A stretch of DNA of 28,890 nucleotides. Origin: CAZNLL01 sp964573885. Lineage in GTDB: Bacteria > Desulfobacterota > DSM-4660 > Desulfatiglandales > Desulfatiglandaceae. This document shows, in pieces, positions 1 to 6,870 of this stretch. Below the pieces are notes generated by a model. It searched no databases. It had not been told where the DNA came from and was given only the letters and a program-made list of their open reading frames with translations. Numbering within the stretch: the first letter of the stretch is position 1; the number at the start of each line of letters is the position of its first letter. Position numbers and translations under genes: made by a program. The stretch is taken from assembly GCA_964573885.1 (NCBI GenBank), contig CAZNLL010000035.1, forward strand, positions 1-28,890, given 5' to 3'.

Positions 1-805
1 CCCCCGAGGAGAGGTTGTTGTAGATACAGATCATAACGGCCATGACTGTGATCCCCACTCCTATTTCGACCCCCAGAATGCCGTGGGACCGGGCCGCCGG
101 CTGGTCGCCCGGTAGAAGGGAGGCCAGGCCGTGATAATCCAGGAAGTTGGCACCAAGGAGAAGACACAGGGCTCCAATACCCGCATAGATAAAAACGCCT
201 ATGGCGCTGAGGAGACCGTCCAGCCTTTCGCTTATCCGCCCGATGGCGGCCCTCAGGTTCTCAGAAATAGCCACCAATATGATACTGGCCCCCAGGATGA
301 CCCCCCCCTGGAAGCCCCCGCCGGGACTATGGTGGCCATGGGCGATCACGTAAAGGGCAAAGAGCTGGATAAAGGGGACCAAGAGCCGGCAGACCGTCCT
401 GATGATCAGGTCGTAGGGGGTCCACAGGGTGTCAATCCTTTCAAAGACCTTGGATCTTTCATTGATCTTTCCTCCCCCCTTGATATGGATGGTCACCCCT
501 GTGGGGACATGCCTATAGTAGCGGTCTTCGGGCACCCGGGTGAAAATCCTTAAAAGGACAAAACAGGCCACGCCGGCACAAAAAATGACCGTGGTTTCAA
601 ACATGGTGTCAAAACCGCGGTAATCGGCGAGGACCGCCGTGACCACGTTGGGCACCGAAGCCTCTTCAACGGCCTTCTCAAGATATCTCGGGGACACAAC
701 GGTGCTGGCCGGAGAGGCCGGGTCCCCCCAGGGCGGGAAATCTTCCGTGGCATAAAGCAGCAGCCCGCCGCTCAAGACAACAATGAGAAGGCCGACAATC
801 TTCAA
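1..805 (-). CDS. MbhE-MnhB fusion subunit of an Mrp-type Na+/H+ antiporter (3' end cut by window)
   Basis: Membrane subunit of a multi-subunit cation/proton antiporter. The frame is open from a TTG at 805 to the window edge, so about 268 residues are visible and the C-terminus is missing. Residues 1-95 match the MbhE type: one N-terminal membrane segment followed by NVVTAVLADYRGFDTMFET. Residues 115-268 are an MnhB domain with the hallmark HGHHSPGGGFQGG and several hydrophobic helices. The TTG start is chosen because AGGAGG lies 8 bases upstream and the codon overlaps the TGA of the preceding gene (TTGA), which implies translational coupling. Subunits MnhC and MnhD would be expected just beyond the left edge. 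The fusion is normal for Mbh/Mrp-like operons of anaerobes. Alternative: part of a membrane-bound hydrogenase, but no hydrogenase subunit is visible here. Confidence 0.85.
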   Translation of the reverse strand, partial: MKIVGLLIVVLSGGLLLYATEDFPPWGDPASPASTVVSPRYLEKAVEEASVPNVVTAVLADYRGFDTMFETTVIFCAGVACFVLLRIFTRVPEDRYYRHVPTGVTIHIKGGGKINERSKVFERIDTLWTPYDLIIRTVCRLLVPFIQLFALYVIAHGHHSPGGGFQGGVILGASIILVAISENLRAAIGRISERLDGLLSAIGVFIYAGIGALCLLLGANFLDYHGLASLLPGDQPAARSHGILGVEIGVGITVMAVMICIYNNLSSG

Positions 806-1047
806 TCCTTGGTCCTCCTGGTGGTGCGAAACACCGCCGCTACGAAGAAAACCGTACTCACCCCGGCCCCCACGGAGGCTTCGGTAAAGGCCACATCCAC
901 GGCTCCCATGATCGCCCAAAGGAGACACATCATAAAACTGTAGGCTCCGAAGAGGACCGCTGCCCCCAGAAGATCTTTGACCGTAATGGCTGCAACGGCA
1001 CACAGCGTTACCAGGGTGAGTATGGCAAGATCCAGTTGCCAGATCAC
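802..1047 (-). CDS. MbhD-like (DUF4040) antiporter subunit
   Basis: Small 81-residue membrane protein of the MbhD/DUF4040 family. This family corresponds to a C-terminal piece of MrpA in split Mrp antiporters. It has two to three hydrophobic helices, with the family segment VKDLLGAAVLFGAYSF and then a FTEASVGAGVSTVFF stretch typical of the proton/cation channel module. It starts with GTG at 1047, three bases after the mnhG stop, with a G-rich Shine-Dalgarno inside the mnhG end. It overlaps the next gene by four bases. The tight packing with mnhE, mnhF, mnhG and the MbhE-MnhB gene makes its role as an antiporter subunit secure, although the ion specificity cannot be read from sequence. Confidence 0.85.
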   Translation of the reverse strand: MIWQLDLAILTLVTLCAVAAITVKDLLGAAVLFGAYSFMMCLLWAIMGAVDVAFTEASVGAGVSTVFFVAAVFRTTRRTKD

Positions 1048-1050
1048 GGC

Positions 1051-1374
1051 TTATGCCCCCTTGTGCTCTTTGGTCCACGGTTTGAGCCCCGCCCTGACCC
1101 CGGCATCCACAATGGAATGGGTGGCGGTGGGGCTGGAGAGAAATACAAACACCACGATGAGCATAATCTTGAAACTCGTCAGGAGAGATGCTCCCGTGAA
1201 TTCATGGAGGTTAAAAAGGGCAAGGGAGAACATCATCATCAAAGAGCCGAAGGTGTCCATCTTTCCTGCCGGGTGAAGCCTTGTATAGAAATCGGGCAGT
1301 CTCAGGATACCTACCGTACCGCCGGTAAAAAAGACGAGTCCTGCCACGAGGAGAAAAAGGACGACAATGTCCAT
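1051..1374 (-). CDS. mnhG: Mrp antiporter subunit MnhG
   Basis: Small membrane subunit G of the Mrp/Mnh Na+/H+ antiporter (PhaG/MnhG/YufB family). The protein is about 107 residues with three hydrophobic segments and the family signature GILRLPDFYTRLHPAGK near residues 22-38. The ATG at 1374 is preferred over the ATG at 1377 or a GTG at 1389, because GGAAGGG then sits about six bases upstream. It lies between mnhF and the MbhD-like gene on the minus strand. The 84-base gap to mnhF contains a GC-rich hairpin, unlike the overlapping junctions elsewhere in this operon. Confidence 0.88.
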   Translation of the reverse strand: MDIVVLFLLVAGLVFFTGGTVGILRLPDFYTRLHPAGKMDTFGSLMMMFSLALFNLHEFTGASLLTSFKIMLIVVFVFLSSPTATHSIVDAGVRAGLKPWTKEHKGA

Positions 1375-1410
1375 CATATACCCTTCCACAACTGGCCGGT
1401 GAGCCAGCCG

Positions 1411-1446
1411 CCCGCCTCATTGCCGGGAGCCCTCCCGTGAGGCGGC
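1411..1446 (-). repeat. GC-rich inverted repeat between mnhF and mnhG
   Basis: The arms CGCCTCA (1413-1419) and TGAGGCG (1438-1444) pair. A second stem, GGGAG/CTCCC, lies inside the loop. No T-run follows in the direction of transcription, so it does not look like an intrinsic terminator. It may be an mRNA stability or processing element that tunes the relative amounts of antiporter subunits. A single copy is seen in the window, so I cannot call it a dispersed REP element. Confidence 0.4.
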
Positions 1447-1458
1447 AAACCGGGCTGA

Positions 1459-1746
1459 CTATTTATAAGGAGGTTCTCCGTACAGTCCTTTCCTCTTTTG
1501 AAAAAAACGGGAAGCCGCAATCACGGCGATAAAATTGAGCAGGGCATAGGCGATGGCAATATCCACAAACATATCCACACGCCCATAGATCAGGCCGATG
1601 ATCACCAAAAGGACAACCGTCTTGCTCCCAATGGCGTTCATGCCGATAAGCCTGTCCAAAACGGTCGGGCCAAAAACGGCGCGATACAGAGAGGCGAGCA
1701 TGAGCAGGCACAGGTAAATTCCCGTATATAAGAAAACCGCAGTCAT
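1459..1746 (-). CDS. mnhF: Mrp antiporter subunit MnhF
   Basis: Subunit F of the Mrp/Mnh antiporter (MrpF/PhaF family), 95 residues with three transmembrane helices. The family core FGPTVLDRLIGMNAIG (around residues 25-40) is followed by helices containing the conserved pattern VDIAIAYALLNF. The ATG at 1746 overlaps the TGA of mnhE in an ATGA junction, indicating translational coupling. The length is normal for the family. Its job is inferred from the family: assembly of the ion-exchanging membrane complex in the cytoplasmic membrane. Confidence 0.9.
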   Translation of the reverse strand: MTAVFLYTGIYLCLLMLASLYRAVFGPTVLDRLIGMNAIGSKTVVLLVIIGLIYGRVDMFVDIAIAYALLNFIAVIAASRFFQKRKGLYGEPPYK

Positions 1747-2240
1747 TCCTCTTCTCCAAAAGCCCTTCCCACCCTGCCTTCCATGTCACCGGGCAGGGCT
1801 TCAGCCGACTTCTTATCAATGGCATGGACCTGAAAGTCCCCATCCACCGAGACATACACCGTGATGGTGCCCGGGGTGAGGGTAATGGAATTGGCAAAGG
1901 TGACCAGGGCGAACTCTTTATGGAGCTTGCTCTGGAATTTTATGATCTGAGGCTCAATCAGCTCCATCATGCGTGGATGAAATACGAGATAGAGTATATA
2001 GAGATTCGCCAGGAAAATCTGGTAAAGCAGCCAGGGGATATACCGGGCGAAGCCCACCCAGGTCCGGAAGAGGTCTTTGCCGCTCAATTCCGGGAAAAGC
2101 AGGTCCCCCGTGAAGAGGGTGACAAGGCCGCAGGAGATCACCCCCAGGCCCATGTGAAAGGGATCGAACTTGCCCGAGAGGATGATCCAGAGGCAAAAAA
2201 GGACGGCAAAGATAATCAGGCGAGGAGACAGGGTTTTCAT
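1743..2240 (-). CDS. mnhE: Mrp antiporter subunit MnhE
   Basis: Subunit E of the Mrp/Mnh Na+/H+ antiporter, about 165 residues. Two N-terminal hydrophobic helices (roughly residues 8-50) precede a third near YIPWLLYQIFLANLYI. The soluble C-terminal half carries the family hallmark ANSITLTPGTITVYV. The start is set at ATG 2240 (MKTLSPRL). An upstream GTG at 2294 would add 18 polar residues not expected in the family, although no strong Shine-Dalgarno is present at either site. It is the first antiporter gene, 129 bases downstream of the histidine kinase gene and on the same strand, so read-through from the two-component genes is plausible. Confidence 0.88.
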   Translation of the reverse strand: MKTLSPRLIIFAVLFCLWIILSGKFDPFHMGLGVISCGLVTLFTGDLLFPELSGKDLFRTWVGFARYIPWLLYQIFLANLYILYLVFHPRMMELIEPQIIKFQSKLHKEFALVTFANSITLTPGTITVYVSVDGDFQVHAIDKKSAEALPGDMEGRVGRAFGEEE

Positions 2241-2369
2241 GACTTGAGCCTGCTGACCTGGAAGCCCTTTATAAAAAGGGGTTAAAAGAATCACTACGCG
2301 TGAAACACCGTGTCCCGGGTGACAGGAAGAAGGGCCGAGGTCGGGGGATCAGGCACTCTCTTTGTAAGG

Positions 2370-3524
2370 CTAAGTGAGAGGAAGCCGGACGGTGAATGTA
2401 CTGCCCTTTCCCGCCTCGCTCTCAAAGACGATGTCCCCGCCCACCTTTTTTACAATATTCCGGCAAATAGGGAGGCCCAAGCCCGTCCCTTTGCTTGAAG
2501 GCTTGGTCGTGTAAAAGAGGTCGAAAATCCTGGCCTGTTCTTCCGGAGAAATCCCTATACCGTCGTCCGCAATGGTAATTTCTATGTCAGGGCCGGCCTT
2601 GGACGTTTTCACCTCTACAAACCCCTTGTCTGCCCCTTTTTCCTTAACAGCGTAAATGGCGTTGGAGATGAGATTGACGAAGATCTGCTGGAGCATCTTT
2701 GGATCGGAATTGATACAAAGGGATCTTTCACAGAAATCAAATATGATCTCTACGGGGCTGGCCTTGAATTCATGCTGAAGAAAGCGTACAGTCTCTTTGA
2801 GCACCTTGTGGACGTCCACGGAGGTCCTGGCCGGGGAGACGTGCCTGACAAAATCAAGGATCTGCCGGGTGATATCCCGGCACCTTCGGGTCTGTTCGGC
2901 GATGCGGCGCACTGCAATCTGCAATTCCTCTTTGTCCTCCCCGGTCAATTCGTCTGCATCGGAGACGACCGTGCCCACCCAACCTGATATCTCACTGATA
3001 TTGGCAAGGGGGTTGTTGATATCGTGGGCCACACCCGAGACCATTTTTCCGATCTCCGCAAGTTTATCGATCTTGACCAGGTCTTCCTGGAGGTTTTTCC
3101 ACATGGTAATATCGCGGCATACCCCTACAGTGCCTACATTTTGCCCTCCCCTGTTGGTGAGTTCGATGAGAAAAACGTCGCAGTAGACGGTATGCCCCTT
3201 TTTGTGCACAAAAGGCACCTCTCCCTGATGGGCGCTTCCCCGCTCTCTTGACGCGGCCATGAGTCGCTCAAAGTCATCGGGGTCTCCGGCAAAGTCCCTG
3301 ACAAGCTTGGCCGCCACTTCCTCCCAGGTATACCCGAGCACCCTCTCCCCACCCCGGCTGAATGAGACCAGGATCCCGTCAATATCCGTGGCAAAGATCA
3401 TATCGTTTGAACTCTGCAGGATACAGTGGAGATATCCCCTGGTCTGGTGGAGTTCGCTCTGGTGGCTGGATAACGCTTGCGAGACTCTTTTCAGCTCTTC
3501 TTGAAGGGAATCAATCGATTCCAT
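2370..3524 (-). CDS. PAS-domain sensor histidine kinase
   Basis: Soluble two-component histidine kinase of 384 residues with no transmembrane segment, so a cytoplasmic sensor. Order of parts: N-terminal coiled coil (1-30), PAS domain (about 32-145), HisKA dimerisation helix with phospho-acceptor His167 in VAHDINNPLA, and HATPase_c. The HATPase shows the N box (NLISNAIYAV, 284-293), D320 and G322/G324 of the G1 box, and the final GTGLGLPI. Together these are the marks of an active kinase. The gene overlaps the response regulator by 14 bases, so the two proteins are almost certainly partners. The stimulus is unknown; a PAS domain could bind haem, flavin or a small ligand, but no specific cofactor motif is visible. 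Confidence 0.92.
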   Translation of the reverse strand: MESIDSLQEELKRVSQALSSHQSELHQTRGYLHCILQSSNDMIFATDIDGILVSFSRGGERVLGYTWEEVAAKLVRDFAGDPDDFERLMAASRERGSAHQGEVPFVHKKGHTVYCDVFLIELTNRGGQNVGTVGVCRDITMWKNLQEDLVKIDKLAEIGKMVSGVAHDINNPLANISEISGWVGTVVSDADELTGEDKEELQIAVRRIAEQTRRCRDITRQILDFVRHVSPARTSVDVHKVLKETVRFLQHEFKASPVEIIFDFCERSLCINSDPKMLQQIFVNLISNAIYAVKEKGADKGFVEVKTSKAGPDIEITIADDGIGISPEEQARIFDLFYTTKPSSKGTGLGLPICRNIVKKVGGDIVFESEAGKGSTFTVRLPLT

Positions 3525-4005
3525 AAAGCTTTCTTAATTCATTAAGGGCCTTCTTGATACCTCTTGAACCAAGGCCTGAAGTGGCGAGCTCCTCCACCTT
3601 TTTCCGGAATTGGGCATTCATTTTGTCGGCCCGCTTCTTGTACGCCTCTTTTATGGCTTCTACAAGCTGTTCGTAATCAATAGGTTTGAGGAGATATTGA
3701 AAGGCATCCTGATGGCCGCTTTCCAAGGCCGATTCTACGGACCCGTGGCCGGTCAGAACGATACACTGGAGAAAAGGTTGAACATCTTTGAGCCGTTTCT
3801 GGGTTTCTACGCCGTCCATGCCCGGCATCTTAAGGTCCACCACGGCCACATCGAAGGTCTCGTTTTTGGCCACCTCCAATGCCTCCTCTCCGGAGAAAGT
3901 GGCCTTAATGGTAAAGCCCTCTCGGAGCAACCTCTTGGAAAGGTATTCAAGCAAGGTTTCTTCATCATCGATGAGAAGGACCCGGATATCGGAAGTGGCA
4001 TCCAT
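3511..4005 (-). CDS. Single-domain response regulator with C-terminal helical tail
   Basis: Receiver-domain protein of 164 residues. The acidic pocket D13/D14, phospho-acceptor D57 (VVDLKMPGMDG), T85 and K107 (LLKPID) are all present, so phosphorylation by the adjacent kinase is expected. The receiver resembles those of NtrC/DctD proteins. After it there is only a charged helical region of about 40 residues and no AAA+ or DNA-binding output domain. It may therefore act by protein-protein contact, possibly on a sigma-54 regulator elsewhere or in a phosphorelay. The ATG at 4005 has GAGG seven bases upstream. The promoter at 4101-4072 lies just ahead of it. Confidence 0.92.
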   Translation of the reverse strand: MDATSDIRVLLIDDEETLLEYLSKRLLREGFTIKATFSGEEALEVAKNETFDVAVVDLKMPGMDGVETQKRLKDVQPFLQCIVLTGHGSVESALESGHQDAFQYLLKPIDYEQLVEAIKEAYKKRADKMNAQFRKKVEELATSGLGSRGIKKALNELRKLYGID

Positions 4006-4071
4006 AGCAGGCCTCTTAAGTAAGGTTACAGATGAAATGCTGGCCTTGGCAAATGAGCTTTAGCCCGCTTT

Positions 4072-4101
4072 TTTATACTTATTTTGCCTCGCTACTGTCA
4101 A
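4072..4101 (-). promoter_or_regulatory. Sigma-70 type promoter for the response regulator/kinase operon
   Basis: On the minus strand, a perfect -35 TTGACA (4101-4096) is followed by an 18-base spacer and a -10 TATAAA (4077-4072). Transcription would start near 4066, about 60 bases before the response regulator ATG. This is one of the best consensus promoters in the window. Confidence 0.7.
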
Positions 4102-4155
4102 GTCCTTTTTGCTCCTTCTTGCGGCAGGGCCTTTACACGCCCCGGAACAAGAAAC

Positions 4156-4184
4156 TTGACAGAAGCGTTAGATTTTGGTAGCAG
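4156..4184 (+). promoter_or_regulatory. Plus-strand promoter candidate upstream of the redox block
   Basis: TTGACA at 4156-4161, a 17-base spacer and a weak -10 TAGCAG at 4179-4184. Its -35 region is one arm of a 12/13 inverted repeat (4090-4102 and 4155-4167) whose other arm is the -35 of the divergent minus-strand promoter. The -10 is poor, so an activator may be needed. Confidence 0.45.
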
Positions 4185-4227
4185 AAAATTTGGGATGCTG
4201 AGGCATGAAGTAGAGTAGAAAGCAGAC

Positions 4228-4298
4228 AAAGCCAGAACCGCGGAGGACGAAACTGATCGCATTTGTATCCCAGGAATCTCGCGGCTCTGGCTTTTTTT
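4228..4298 (+). terminator. Leader terminator or attenuator hairpin (possible small RNA end)
   Basis: Arms 4228-4242 and 4280-4294 form a 14-pair stem: AAAGCCAGA with TCTGGCTTT, one A-C mismatch, then CCGCG with CGCGG. Two further pairs sit beyond a bulged G. The loop is 32 bases. Seven T residues (4292-4298) follow, the architecture of an intrinsic terminator. It lies between the plus promoter candidate and the start at 4337, with no coding frame in between. It could be an attenuator controlling the downstream Fe-S gene, or the 3' end of an RNA of roughly 110 bases. The rest of the 4006-4336 gap holds only the promoters listed. Confidence 0.6.
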
Positions 4299-4336
4299 CC
4301 TTATCACAGATGATCTAAGAATATAGATATAAGCTG

Positions 4337-5635
4337 TTGCCTGCCAAAAAGCCGCAAAGCTATGTTCACATTGACGAAAGCCTGTGTAACGGCTGTATCC
4401 TTTGCATGAAGGTTTGCCCTACCAAGGCGATCCGGGTGAAGCAGAACCGGGCCCGCATTGAAGGCATCTGCATTGATTGTGGAGAGTGTGTCCGCGTTTG
4501 TCCTACGAACGCCATCAAGGCGGTGACCAGCGTCAGTGACGATTTCAAAGACCTGCCCTTTTCCATTGTGAGCGCCTCGACCTGCATTTACGGCCAATTC
4601 GGTGAAGATGTGATGCCCAATGACGTCCTTTTGGGCCTTCGAAAAATGGGTTTCAGGTATGTCCATGACCAGGCCTATACAAACGAGATGTTTAACGTGG
4701 CCGTTGAACTCTACGCCAAGGAAAAGCATCAGGACCCGGCGGCATCATGGCCCTTAATCTCTCCCGTTTGCCCGGTGGTGGTACAGCTCATCGCCCATAA
4801 CTTTCCCTCCCTGTTGCCCCACATCCCCCCGTTGATTCCCCCCAGGGAGATTGTGGCCAGAGAGGCGAAGAGAAGGCTGTCTGCCAAGTACGGCTGTGAG
4901 GAGGATGAAATCAAAGTCTTACATATCACCCCCTGCCCGGCAAAGATGCTTTCCATCAAGGAGCCCCTTTTCCAGTCCCGTTCTTACCTGGACGGAACTG
5001 TTGGGATCTGTGATATTTATGACACTGTCAGACAAAATATCCAGGAATTGGAAGAGGATATCGTGTTACACCATTCAGGAGGTCTTGGGCTGGGCTGGGG
5101 CATATCAGGAGGGGAAGTCGCCGGGGTCGACCTCAAAAGCCTTGCCGTCTCACGTCTTCAAGAGGTGGAGGCCTATCTGGAAAGGATTGAGATGGGCCTG
5201 CTCCAAGATATCGATTACGTGGAATTCAGAATTTGTCCGGAAGGCTGTGTGGGAGGCCTTTTTTCCGTGGCGGACAAGTATCGGGCCAAAACGCATATCC
5301 AGAGGCTCGTTCGTATGTTCGGGGTGGAAAAAAGGGTCAAATATGGGTATGTGAAAAGGCTCTATGACAAGGGGTGGTTTTTTACGGACAGGCAGTCAGC
5401 CCAGGACCTGGCCCCGCCCCATCGTACCGAGTCGGAGATATCCGGCAGCATTGAACGATTGAACAGGGTGGAACGCATCCTGGCTTTATTGCCCCAAAAG
5501 GAGTGCGGCGCCTGTGGTGCACCGGACTGCCGTACTTTTGCCGAGGATGTGGTAGATGGCCGGGCCTCTCTCAAGGAGTGTGTCTTCCTGGAACAGGATG
5601 CGGAGCGGGGCTTGTGGGCGGTGGACACGGAATGA
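4337..5635 (+). CDS. H-cluster-like Fe-S protein ([FeFe]-hydrogenase C-terminal-domain family), likely redox sensor
   Basis: 432-residue protein of the iron-only hydrogenase large-subunit-like family. Residues 14-57 hold two [4Fe-4S] ferredoxin motifs (C17 C20 C23 C27 and C45 C48 C51 C55). Residues 80-345 resemble the H-cluster domain: C145 (SPVCP), C200 (TPCPAK), C300 and C304 (CPEGCVGG) match the four [4Fe-4S]H ligands. The proton-relay Cys of the TSCCP motif is Val144 here, so hydrogen turnover is unlikely. Residues 388-416 add a C-terminal PF04060-type cluster (C390 C393 C398 C415). The TTG at 4337 is the only usable start, since a TAA at 4316-4318 blocks upstream frames; its Shine-Dalgarno is poor. 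Homologues sit beside HydABC operons in Thermotoga and Clostridia with DRTGG and HATPase proteins, as here. Sensing of H2 or redox state is inferred, not shown. Confidence 0.8.
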   Translation: MPAKKPQSYVHIDESLCNGCILCMKVCPTKAIRVKQNRARIEGICIDCGECVRVCPTNAIKAVTSVSDDFKDLPFSIVSASTCIYGQFGEDVMPNDVLLGLRKMGFRYVHDQAYTNEMFNVAVELYAKEKHQDPAASWPLISPVCPVVVQLIAHNFPSLLPHIPPLIPPREIVAREAKRRLSAKYGCEEDEIKVLHITPCPAKMLSIKEPLFQSRSYLDGTVGICDIYDTVRQNIQELEEDIVLHHSGGLGLGWGISGGEVAGVDLKSLAVSRLQEVEAYLERIEMGLLQDIDYVEFRICPEGCVGGLFSVADKYRAKTHIQRLVRMFGVEKRVKYGYVKRLYDKGWFFTDRQSAQDLAPPHRTESEISGSIERLNRVERILALLPQKECGACGAPDCRTFAEDVVDGRASLKECVFLEQDAERGLWAVDTE

Positions 5636-5689
5636 TCAACGAGCCCCGTGAGCAACGTCTTGCAGGTATAGAAAGTCTAGGCTTTCCCT

Positions 5690-6100
5690 ATGGATAATGA
5701 CACCCTTAAAAAGCCGGGGGCACTGAGCCTTCTCGAGATACAAAGGGCCCTTAACGCCCAGTTGTTGGTGGGTGAAGACAAACTACACCACCTCTTTAGA
5801 GCCTGCACCGGGAGTGACCTGATGAGCGACATACTCAACGGGCACACCCACGGGGTCGTTCTGTTAACAGGTCTTAATAACATCCAGGCTGTCCGCACTT
5901 CAGTTATCGCCGGAGTGGCCGCTGTGGTATTGGTGCGCGGAAAACAACCCACCCGGGAGATGATTGACCAGGCCCGACAGCACGGCCTCCCACTCCTATG
6001 CACTCCCCTCACCATGTTTTCGTCCTGCGGTATATTATTTTGTGAGGGGCTCCGAGGCATTGACAGAAATGCCCCCATCCGGCTCCAACCGGCGGGATAA
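5690..6100 (+). CDS. DRTGG-domain protein (copy 1)
   Basis: 136-residue soluble protein of the DRTGG family. The core GSDLMSDILNG (about 41-51) is followed by a VVLLTGLNNIQAV segment, then VAAVVLVRGKQPTREMI, and a C-terminal HGLPLLCTP. DRTGG domains occur in phosphotransacetylase and CBS proteins and are thought to bind small ligands or regulate; no catalytic residues are known. It lies 54 bases after the H-cluster-like gene. A paralogue of the same domain is at 17061. A stop at 5678 fixes the ATG at 5690, although no good Shine-Dalgarno is seen. The segment 5681-5690 is not otherwise explained. Confidence 0.8.
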   Translation: MDNDTLKKPGALSLLEIQRALNAQLLVGEDKLHHLFRACTGSDLMSDILNGHTHGVVLLTGLNNIQAVRTSVIAGVAAVVLVRGKQPTREMIDQARQHGLPLLCTPLTMFSSCGILFCEGLRGIDRNAPIRLQPAG

Positions 6101-6125
6101 CGCCCGGGGGTTCCCCTGAAGACCT

Positions 6126-6142
6126 GGAGGAAGGATTCCTCC
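6126..6142 (+). promoter_or_regulatory. Hairpin covering the purine-rich GGAGG before the HATPase gene
   Basis: GGAGGAA (6126-6132) pairs perfectly with TTCCTCC (6136-6142) across a three-base loop, eight bases before the ATG at 6151. The left arm contains the only Shine-Dalgarno-like sequence, so ribosome access may depend on melting. The SD-to-start distance is long unless the stem folds. Confidence 0.4.
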
Positions 6143-6150
6143 TCTCAGCC

Positions 6151-6579
6151 ATGCCCCACCTGAACAAGAGTTTCAACATAAAGGCCAGAGACTTCACGCA
6201 TGCGGGGGAGGTCTCCATTCACGTTCAGAACATTCTCAAGACAATAGGTTTCCACCCTTCCCTTATCCGGCGCGCCTCGATCTGCGCCTACGAGTCGGAG
6301 ATGAACGTGGTCATGTATGGTTCCGACGGGACCTTTCTCCTCACTGTGGACCCGGAAATGATCACCTTGGAGGTACAGGATCAGGGCAAGGGAATCGAAA
6401 ACATTGAACTGGCCTTGCAGGAGGGCTATTCAACGGCGACGAGTGAGTACCGGGAAATGGGCTTCGGCGCCGGCATGGGCCTCCCCAACATCCAGAAAAA
6501 CGCCGACATCTTGGAGATCCATTCCGACCCGGGCAAGGGCACCCGGCTAAAGATAGAGATCAAGGTGCGGGCCGGCTGA
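6151..6579 (+). CDS. Small HATPase (anti-sigma/serine-kinase-like ATP-binding protein)
   Basis: 142 residues consisting almost only of a GHKL ATP-binding domain, like SpoIIAB/RsbW-type anti-sigma kinases. N box: E48 and N52 in ESEMNVV. G1 box: D77, G79 and G81 in DQGKGI. G2 box: GFGAGMGLPNI at 104-114. There is no HisKA or phospho-acceptor His, so it is not a classical histidine kinase. It sits with the DRTGG and H-cluster-like genes, a set also found beside bifurcating hydrogenases. No gene for an anti-anti-sigma (STAS) partner is seen in the window. Its target is unknown. Confidence 0.82.
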   Translation: MPHLNKSFNIKARDFTHAGEVSIHVQNILKTIGFHPSLIRRASICAYESEMNVVMYGSDGTFLLTVDPEMITLEVQDQGKGIENIELALQEGYSTATSEYREMGFGAGMGLPNIQKNADILEIHSDPGKGTRLKIEIKVRAG

Positions 6580-6631
6580 TCAGGAGCGTTTCTGCTGTGA
6601 AGGGACAAACCCGGTAAATGTCATATATCGC

Positions 6632-6660
6632 TTGACACGTACCCGGGTTCTTGCTATTCC
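6632..6660 (+). promoter_or_regulatory. Promoter candidate for the cytochrome-rnf operon
   Basis: TTGACA at 6632-6637, a 17-base spacer and TATTCC at 6655-6660. It lies in the 291-base gap between the HATPase gene and the cytochrome gene and would give a leader of about 200 bases. The remainder of the gap shows no coding frame or strong structure. Confidence 0.5.
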
Positions 6661-6870
6661 CACAATCAAGGTTTTCTCGCTGACACACGAGCTAATATCA
6701 AAGGGTCTCGGCCCTATGAACGGCGGTTTCCGGAGCCATCTGACGTTTGAAACTTCCACGGATAACAGGGCCGTGAGGTCTCGTCATGGGCCCTCGGCCA
6801 CAGGGTAAACCGGACCCTTTATTCACCCGATACCATTTTGTGCAGCACCTGCGGATGTAACGGACTCTCC

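Noticed and set aside
4238..4284. Hammerhead ribozyme or known riboswitch in the leader hairpin loop (CGAAACTGA-like bases)
   Set aside because: The core elements occur in the wrong order for a hammerhead, and no known riboswitch consensus could be matched by eye.
4098..4307. Minus-strand open frame of about 69 codons in the divergent intergenic region
   Set aside because: It runs through the terminator-like hairpin and both promoter candidates, and lacks a ribosome site and any family resemblance.
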